This document shows, piece after piece, positions 38,301 through 47,200 of a DNA stretch of 64,000 bases (position 1 is its first letter; every line of letters starts with the position of its first letter). Both the position numbers and the translations under genes were made by a program. The DNA lies in the NCBI GenBank assembly GCA_004335635.1, contig QAXH01005720.1, forward strand, positions 7,478 through 71,477. Direction: 5' to 3'. Under the pieces are notes generated by a model. That model was given only the letters and a program-made list of their open reading frames with translations. It searched no databases and was not told where the DNA came from. The DNA comes from Chloromonas sp. AAM2 (Eukaryota > Chlorophyta > Chlorophyceae > Chlamydomonadales > Chlamydomonadaceae).

Positions 38301-41300
38301 TGCAATGGATACACGCCGACTGCTTGCTGCACGCACAGTGCTTGTCGAACTGCTGCGTCACTTGCCAGGTCACCGTGTTGGCACGCTGATCTGGTGCTGC
38401 TGCCGGCTTGTACTAGAACCTCTGTGCATGTCGCTGCGTCGCTTGCCAGGTCCTTATGTCCATCAACGCCACGAGCACAGAAGCGCTGCTTGAGGAGAGC
38501 GATGTGTACAACATGCTGGTGGCGCTACAGGTAAGGCAATGCAGGACAACGCCGACCCAGGCCTAGAATCATCACAACAGCACCTGGCAATATACACCAT
38601 GTATCATGCTCGTGAAACCCTGCAAATGTAACATCATTATCAGTCTGCAAACAGCGCAATGGGCTGGATTGTAGCGTGTCAATACCACGACTACTGCTGA
38701 GCCAACCGCAGCCCAGGCAACCATGTCTCGTTGGCAATGGACAGCTAACAGTAGCGTCTTGTGCCTGATGTGGGCGGAACTGCACCTGCCGTCTGCACAA
38801 TTCCATTGGATTCTACGGATGAGTTGGGTTGACTGGGTGATCACCTGCCTGCAGGAGTCTGCCGCCAGCATCAAGGCTAAGGTTGCGCGCATTGAGGAGA
38901 GTCAGAAACGCATCAACGATGTGCGCGCATCCATTGACAAGGTAAGGGCGTACCGATTCAACCCGTCCTTTGTGCGTCACCACTCTCCAAGTCTGTCTCC
39001 GTTATGGTCTTGTTTGCGATGACTTCGTTCCCTCGTTTGCATTTCAGCGCATGGGTGTGGACCTCTGAACATGTTCCATTTGCTGTCGTGTTTTGGTTGT
39101 TCTGGTCACTCAGGCCTCACTTTTGCCACTGATGCCTCGTTGCAGCTCGCACCAACCTGACGCATTTGCCTATCGGTTCGCACGTCTGCTGTCCTCAGTT
39201 GGCTGCCTTGTGCTATGCTGTCCGCAGCATTTCGTCTCCCGCGTGTCAGTGCTGTTCTTCGTGCTGCAAGACCTCTCCCTGGTCCGCCACACGTACCAGT
39301 TCAGCCTCAGGTGGTTCTCAAACCTCTTCCGAGAGGCGCTGGCGTCCTGCCCCAGATCAAACACGGGTGAGGCATGGCAACCAAAACAGAATGCCGAGTA
39401 CGGGTCACCAAGTACAGGCATGTTATTCAATTTCAGCATGCATTAATTGAACTGAGGGACGACCTGAGCTGACGACAAGAGGTATCTGCAGCGCGTACAA
39501 TGTGGCATCAGACTGCCTGCCATATGATGGGATTACTTCACGCTCGTGCCCATCCCTGCAGGTCGTGAACGCCTGGAGAGCCTGACCCTTCATTTCGCTG
39601 GCATGCTGTACACGGGCGCTGCCATGTCCCTCTTTGACGAGGACAAGCGGCCCTTTGCCGTGCTCATGCTCACGCGATACATGCTGGTGGGTGAACACAG
39701 GGGCGGACAGTGCTGCATGTTTGTTACATTTGACCCGCAGCAAGAGTGTTCAGTATCTGGGAACTCAAACTGTAAGGAAGAACGGGTACGGAGAAGTTGG
39801 CCCGTGATGCAATTGTCATTAAAGGGTATGGAGAAGTGATTGTTAAAGCTTGTTGTTGCAGCAGAGGTAGCGTTTTGGGTGGCAGTTTGTTAACGGGGAC
39901 GTTCAGTTTGCGGGCTAGTGCCTCAAAGCATCTGTAAGTTTACTGGGCATTAGCCGGCTCGTCCCCAGCCAGTGCTGATAGTTCGTGTGCACGTGAGGGA
40001 CGCATGCTAGGTTGTGATGAGCAAGGCATGCAAGTTGTGGTATTTGTAGCTCATGGTTTTCTTGCTGACCGTTATTTGCTTTCTTGCTCAGGGTAGGCCA
40101 CGGCGGTGCCCGACCTGTTTCGTGTCCTCTGGCGGCTTTCTGCATAAATTTACACACCGTCGTTTGGTTTGTGCAGGCCAGTGGATTCTGCAGCAAGGAG
40201 GAGGCGAACCTGCTGCTGTTCGGTCGCAGCGAGCAGGGCAAGCCCTCTCTGGCCAAGCTCACGGAGGGCAATGCACGCAGGTCCACGCAACCACTAGGGG
40301 TAAGCCGTGCTATGCCTGTTGGCCGCGGCTTGGTGGGAATGGTAACACACGCAGGCCAGACCGTTCGCCTGAGTTTCTGTGGCAAATCAAAGCTTCGTGC
40401 ATAGTAGCCTGTAATCAACTACGCAGTACACCGCATGCGGGCTCCACATGCATGTGCGAGCATGCTCCACTGCAAAGCTCATTCTTCTCTGTCATTTCCT
40501 GGCACGCTTGCAGGCTTCTCGCAAAGCCAGTCCTGCCATCGCATCTGCTGCAGCTGCCGCCGTTGCTGCCACTTCCGATCCCGGCGCTTCAACCAGCCCC
40601 ATCAGCCCGTCAAAAGAAACGTCAGGCAGCGATACAGCAGGCTCGGCCTTTGATGGGATGTTCAAAAGCGGAAGTACCTCGCGACCTTCTCGGTTTGCCA
40701 AGGCCTCCGAGACCTCTCCGCAAGTTCCGACCTTGGAAATCCCACCCAATGCTGAGAGCGAAGCGCAGCCAGAAAGGCCAGCTGGTCAGGGTGTGCGCTT
40801 GAACGCACAGCAGACCATGCGTGCGGAGATGGAAGAAAGGCAGAGGGCGCAGCGCATGGAACGATTGGCTGCGGCAGGGGATGACGAAAGCGATGCAGCT
40901 GTGGGCACGCCGGTCAGTGCATGACAATCAACGTGATTCTTGATTCTCTGCGGAAGGCTACATGACTGAAAGGCTCCTGCAAACGTGCAAAAGGCTGCAT
41001 CAACCTTGCATGAATGCGCGTCCGTGTTGTTGCTGCCAGTGTCATAACGCAGTGTGTGCCTTTAGCCTTTCGTATCCCTTAACTGACCGCACATGTCTTG
41101 TACTGGTTCGCAGCCATCCGATCCAGCCCCAACCTCTGGGGGCTCCATTGTGCCTCCCGGCTCCATGCCCGACTTCCTAGAGATGACCGCACCTGCGCAC
41201 ATGCCCGACGAAATGCAGCCAGAGTGGATATCAGATATGGCATGGGTGAGTCGTCAGGGGCAACTCTGCATGATGTGGGCAGGAGGATTCTTCGACAATC

Positions 41301-44257
41301 AGTGGCAGGCACTGCGCCAGAGGTGCACGGTAAATATTGCCTGATCAGTTCCTGAGTTCAGCTGGGTAAGATGCATAGTCGCTTGTGTATGTCAGTCCCC
41401 TGGTGATGCACATGCTGGGTTGCTGCTGACTGGCGTGTATGCGTTCACATGCTGGGTTGCTGCTGACTGGTGTGTATGCACTCAGACGCGGCTGCGTGAC
41501 CTGGGCAAGCTCTGGCCGTACAACAAGCTGCTGCCCCTCTTGTTCGGCGACCCCCAGCACTGTGAAGCCACACACAGGTAAGCGTAGTCTCCCAGGCATT
41601 GGTTGCACTTTGTGTTACACCCTGCCTATGTTCTCTGCACCTGCTTGGTTGTGCGGCTTTTCAGAACAACTTGCAAGTGCCAGGAGAGCGGCGAGTGCAC
41701 AGCACAGCTATAGCTTGACGTCACGCCGGTCTCCGTTTGCCTGAAGAGCCTTGGAAGAGGTTCATGCAACACATGCATCCTCCAGCAGGCACCCACCAAT
41801 TCCATGGAGCACGTGCCCCTGTATGCATCATCACACAAACACACTGTGTGCTTGAGTGAGCGCTGAGACAGGGGTTTAGCACACAACCTGCCCCCGCCCC
41901 TTGACCCATTTCCTCAGGTACTCAGAGCAGCTGTGCGAGGCGGGAGTGGACGCGGCCGAGCTGCCCCACCCAAGGGTCAAGGAGCTGTCGCAGTTCCAGC
42001 GCCTGCTGCTGGTCAGGTGCCTGCAGCCACGGGCGTTCCTGTCGGCAGCACAGGTGAGGGTTGAACCAATGATTATGCATAACAACGATCGGCCGGAAGG
42101 AAGGGTTGTTCAACGCAGTTTAACATTTGCTCTGGCTGTGCAAAAAACATAGGAGGAGGGCTGGAGGTGTGTTGCATATGTTGGGGACGCCTGCACTCTG
42201 CTTTTGGCCTGACCCTCAACACAGCCCGCCCTCCCTTCTGCGTGCATCAACACGGATGTCAAAGGACGACAGCAGCCCGTACGCATCGACTCATGCTTCC
42301 AGGTTGCTGTGCACCACTACCTCGGTGCCTGCTGCACGGTGGCTGAGCCTGTGGAGCTGGAGACAGCCTTTGGCGCAACCTCGCCCGGGACGCCCATCGT
42401 GCTCATAGCCACAACGGACCAACCGCTGCCGCAGCTCATGATGTTTGCCGAGCAGCGCGGAATCAAGGTAAGAGCGGCAAGCAGCGTGCTGACAGGGTCT
42501 GACAGGGGTCGGCAATGCAAGCAGTCAGTACGCCTACAGGGCCTTGGCCATTACAGCATTGCGGTACTACGGGTTGCTTCTGTGAGCAAATTTACTGGAG
42601 ACGGCAAACCCTTTATGCGTGGGCCGTCCACATCTTCCACATTTACGTGCTAGGACAGGGTACGCCGATCAATCACATCAATTGCCATGGGTTGCTGCAT
42701 CTGCCGCGAGCAACGTACTGCGATTTGGCGCTGATTGAGATTGGGAACAGTGACGTGTGCGTGTGCGTGTCCAATGTAGGTTGTTCACATGGCCATTGGT
42801 CGCGGTCAGGGCTTGGCTGCCGACAAGGTGATCCGCACGTCCCTGGGTCAGCCCGTGTGGGTGCTGCTGGAGAACACGCACCTGGCGGGCGAGTGGATGC
42901 CGCAGCTGTGCAGCCTGGTGCAGGCGCTGCCGGGCATGAAGCCGCACTGGGATTTCAGGCTGTGGCTGACCACTGTGCCCACGGAGGAGTTCCCAGCGGT
43001 CATACTGCAGGTAACGCGGAAGCGCTCAATGCAACTGCTGCTGTTGCATTGTTAGTGGTGCAAATGGCCATGCCATGGACCAGCTCTGGCAGCACACAAA
43101 GTGTACGTGTTTACATCAAGGCAGCAGGCATAGGAAACGGAGCGCGATGGGAAAGCAAACGAGGTGAGAGGCAAACAAAGCCGGCATGACGGGCAAAAGG
43201 AAGGCACAGAATATCTAGGTCGGCACTCATCACAAATCATGCTGCTGTGAGAGTTCGTAGATGGTGCGAATGGGCATGTAAGGTTGTCCGACGACCATGA
43301 GCCATCCGCAGTTTCCAGGTCCATCTGTTAGATGCGTCACTACTTGCTGTTGGCGTTCCCTGGTGGTTGCAGACTTCACTGAAGCTTGTGATGGACCCCC
43401 CGACGGGCCTCAAGGCGAACCTGGCCTCCGTCATGAGCACGCTGCCCGCAGAGGTGCTCAACACTGTGAGACCACCCAAGGCGGACGTGGCACAAGCACT
43501 GCCCTCTTTTCCGACAAGCGGTGAGTGGCTCGCTCCCACACATGGGACTTGCTTACACACTGCTTTCAATCGGTTTGCAGCGCCTTGGATGCAGCAGTGG
43601 ATAAAGCGGTTGGTCGGCAACAGGAAGTCCGGCTCACGGCGTTGATCTGATGTCTTGCATGATGTGGCAGGTGGGAGCGGTTTGCCGCCTCCCAAGGAGG
43701 TGGTGGGCAGCAAAGTGCCAAAGGTGTTCGGCCCCGTGTGGCGCCAGCTGGTGCTGCGGCTGTGCATGTTCCACGCAATCCTGCTCGAGCGCCGCCACTA
43801 CCGTGCGTTGGGCTGGAAGCTGCCCTATGACTTCAGCGCCGCCGACTTCACAGCAGCCATCAAACAGGTTCGTGATCAGGCCTGTGGCCTCCACGGCACA
43901 TACTTGAGGAATCTCTGTTAAGGTCCTTGACTGCCTGCGTGCTCATTGAGTGTCGATGATGCCAACCAATACAGTTGTCTGTTGTCAAGACATTGGACAT
44001 GGAAAGCACACCATTGTTGCAGGCTCAGTTGTCGGCCGCCACGCTCTGCTTGGTTTGGCATCCAGCCCTCTGGTTCTCTCTGGCTCCTGTGTTGCAGGTG
44101 CTTCAGGTTCATCGAGAGATGGGCGGTGTGGGCCCGCATGAAGCGGAACTGGATGCGGTCAACCGGGCGCTGCCGGGGCTGCTGTATGTGGCGGGACAGT
44201 GCCTGTACGGGGGCAAGGTAGGTCAGGCCCTACGCGGTTACTCTCCCTCACTCACTC

Positions 44258-44288
<31 letters not shown>

Positions 44289-47200
44289 GGGACAGTCACT
44301 GTTCACCCAACTTGCTGATCAACACATCTCTCTGCACAGGACTAGATTTCAGTGTGCCTGTGCCTGCTGTGTGTATGTTGAGTTGGCGGTTGATTTGACT
44401 TACTTTGATTCTCGATTCCATGCAGACAAGCTCATTGTCCATAGACAGCCTTTCAAGGCAGCTGCCCATCTGGCATGAACAGCTGTTCCGCAGGCACCTG
44501 TGCCTGTCCAGAGTTCTGTGCAGATGCACGCATGTAAACCTACCTCTGGCTGTCATCCCAGACTTGTCCATCTCTGGCCTGCAGGTAACGCACGACTGGG
44601 ACCGGCGGGTGCTGGTGTGCTTGCTGCAGCAGCAGCTCATGCCCGGCAGCGTCCCCGCGCCCCCTAGGGGCCAGCCCGCCAGCGTGCCCACAGCAGACAG
44701 CTTGTTGCCGGAGAAGGTCATGTCGGGGGCCATGGAACTGAGCAACGCCAGGTGAGCGCTGGGCACAGGCGCAAGGGACGCTGTGCCGCTCCACATTCAA
44801 GTGCCAGACGCTCAGCTGGCTTGTAACTGAGAGCAACTTTGACAGTCTCGCTCAGCTGGCATATATGGACGTGCACCTTGGAGTCTTTTGCTGAATTGTT
44901 CCTGTTCCCGCCGTGCGAGTCGTGCTCCCCTGCTCACATGTATGCTGCCCTGCGCCCTGCAGTAAGGAGTTGCGTGGTGGCGAGGTGTGGGAGGACCAGC
45001 CTGGTCTGGTGGGACTGACGCAGGGCGCCTCCGTGGTCCGGCAGGCTGAGCAGACGCGCCACGCCCTGCACATCCTCAAGCGCGTGCAGATGATGCAGGG
45101 CACATCGGACTCGGATGCAGACGCAGCGAAGCCACTGCAGGTGGGTCCGGGAGTGCGACACCGCGGGAGTGAGGAGCCACCAGTGTTAGGTTGGGTCTCT
45201 TGGAGCTGAGTTGCTTGAAAAGCAAATGGACGGCAGCACTTTGATTGCCTGTGATGGGGTTGGCTGTTCAGTGAATGCATGAACCGTTTTGGGAATAGGC
45301 CTTGCAAAAGCGCAGGATTCATCGTGCATGCAAACTGTGGCTAACTTGGCGGATGTGGTATGTATGTCCTGCTACGTGCCCATCACTGTGGCACCTCGTC
45401 TTTTTTCCATTGTCTCCAGGTGGCCTTAGTGGTGGCGCAAGACGTGGGTCGCCAGCTTCCCTTCACCACTCTCCCCACCGTCCTTTCCGGCTGGGCCCTG
45501 CTGGTCTCTGGCAAAGCCCCTCACCCAGGCGCCCAGCTACCCTCGCACACATCTACCACTGCCGCCTCACCCTCACGCCCACCTTCACAACCAACCCCCA
45601 CCACAAACACAACTCCAACAACCAACCCAACCAACTCTGCATCAACTAATCCCGCTGCTACGGGCCCAGAAAGTGCTACAGAGCCACAGGATGATCAAAG
45701 CAAGACACCGGAAGGGACAGTGGTGTCCCCGCTTGCCGCATTGATGGCAGCTCGGGCGGAGAAAGCCGCAGCAAGGGCGCAGGCGGCCGGGTCTCCAACC
45801 GCTGCCAGCACGCCAGTGCCGGGCACGCCTCGGCCCGTGAACCGCGCACGGCAGCTCAAGATGACTGAGGCCATGAGCCCGGCGGCAATGGATCGCTGGG
45901 GGAAGCTCAGCGAGGTGCAGCGCAGGATGCTCGTGCAGGTGGGGCAACCCTTAGACATTGGAAGCAAACCTATAACCAAAGTTGATGTATCAGGTAGTAA
46001 GAGCAAAAGTTGAGCGAACTCGAAGTCTCTTCAGCTGAATAGTTCACGAGTAATGGCATCCAGCCATAAGGGCATCTGTGCTGCGTTGAACGATGTACAT
46101 GGCGAGTGTTTTCACATCAGCAGTAGGATGTCCTTGACCAGCTGTGCCGGTCAGTAGAGAGGCAAGGAGAGGTCAAGTCTGACATTGTTCTGCACGAACG
46201 CGCTGCAGGTCTTTGAAACTGAGTTGGCCTGCTACCAGGTGCTGCTCAGCGCCGTGCACGCGTCCATAAAGATGGTCACAGCGGCCATCAAGGGGTTCGA
46301 ACCCGTCACTGGAGAGTTCCAGGAGCTAGTCAGACAGGTGGGTGTCGTATGTACTTTGACTGTCGTTGCAATATTGTTTGAATAGTATTGTGAAAAGTTA
46401 TGTAATTGTGAATAGTATTGTGAAAAGTTATGTAATACTACTATGGTAAGTAGTAGTATTAGCAAAGCAGCTGGCAGTAAGATTTGTCCCGCAAATCTGG
46501 TGCTGCACATTTGCGCAACAAGCAGGCACAAGCGGAACACCCCTACACACATGCATAGCAGAGAAGATGGTAATGAGACTCGCCGCACAAATGCGGCTGT
46601 GCACGTTCGCTGCAACAGCAAAATCGGAACATGGCAAGTGCAATATGTGTGCATCTGTTGGCTGTGGTTTGCAGTTGTCGAGTAACGAGGTTCCCCGCGT
46701 CTGGGCGAGCGCTGGTCCCGGCGGCGTGCCCGTTGAGCTCACCACGGAGAGCATCGCCGCGTGGGTAGCCGACCTGTGCGACCGGCTAGAGTGGATGTAC
46801 TCCTGGGCTGTGGATGGGCCGCCTCTGGTGTGGAAACTGGGCATGATGGCACGGCCCAAGGCGTTCCTCACGGCGATACAACAGGTCAGGCCTGGGCATG
46901 GTAACTGGGTAGGCTCGGTGCTTGATGTAATTGGACAGGCCGCAGGTACTGGCCTTAGGATTGAGGTTGTGGTGTTGGTGGGAAGCAGAATGATTGTTTT
47001 CTTATCAGCATACCCAGGCCACGATGTAGATAGATGGCTTGAGTGGGATGCGATGTACATGCAGTTTTGTTTCACAACGAGTGCACCATGTCATGCGATT
47101 GAGCCCTTCCCTTTGCAACCCCGTCATACTGCAGGTCCATGCCGCGCGGTTGGACTGTGCAGTGGGCTCGTTAGTGTGGCAAACGCACATTCTGACATGC

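Larger units (their letters stand above)
38855..42467 (+). other. Dynein exons 80-88: AAA6 and second insertion
   Basis: Exons 38855-38941, 39228-39366, 39562-39686, 40177-40299, 40514-40912, 41114-41245, 41486-41577, 41918-42053, 42303-42467 encode residues about 3998-4463. Landmarks are [12 protein letters not shown] with YQFSLRWF, then [20 protein letters not shown], then PEWISDMAW, then [15 protein letters not shown]. Exon 84 (40514-40912, 133 residues) is an A/S/P-rich then R/E/Q-rich insertion ending in a charged helix and is absent from typical chains. The join 38941 to 39228 leaves the segment before RVSVLFF a few residues short of the family pattern, so a small exon could be missing. 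Confidence 0.88.

Noticed and set aside
43581..43645. Possible small exon between dynein exons 90 and 91
   Set aside because: It ends in a stop in the required frame, while 43520 joins 43671 directly in phase.
44296..44836. Two long minus-strand ORFs opposite dynein exon 93
   Set aside because: They are antisense to a conserved coding exon (VTHDWDRR) and have no domain signal.
46281..46310. A GGTTCGAACCC sequence resembling a tRNA T-loop
   Set aside because: It lies inside dynein exon 96 and encodes KGFEPVTG. No acceptor stem, D-loop or anticodon arm surrounds it.
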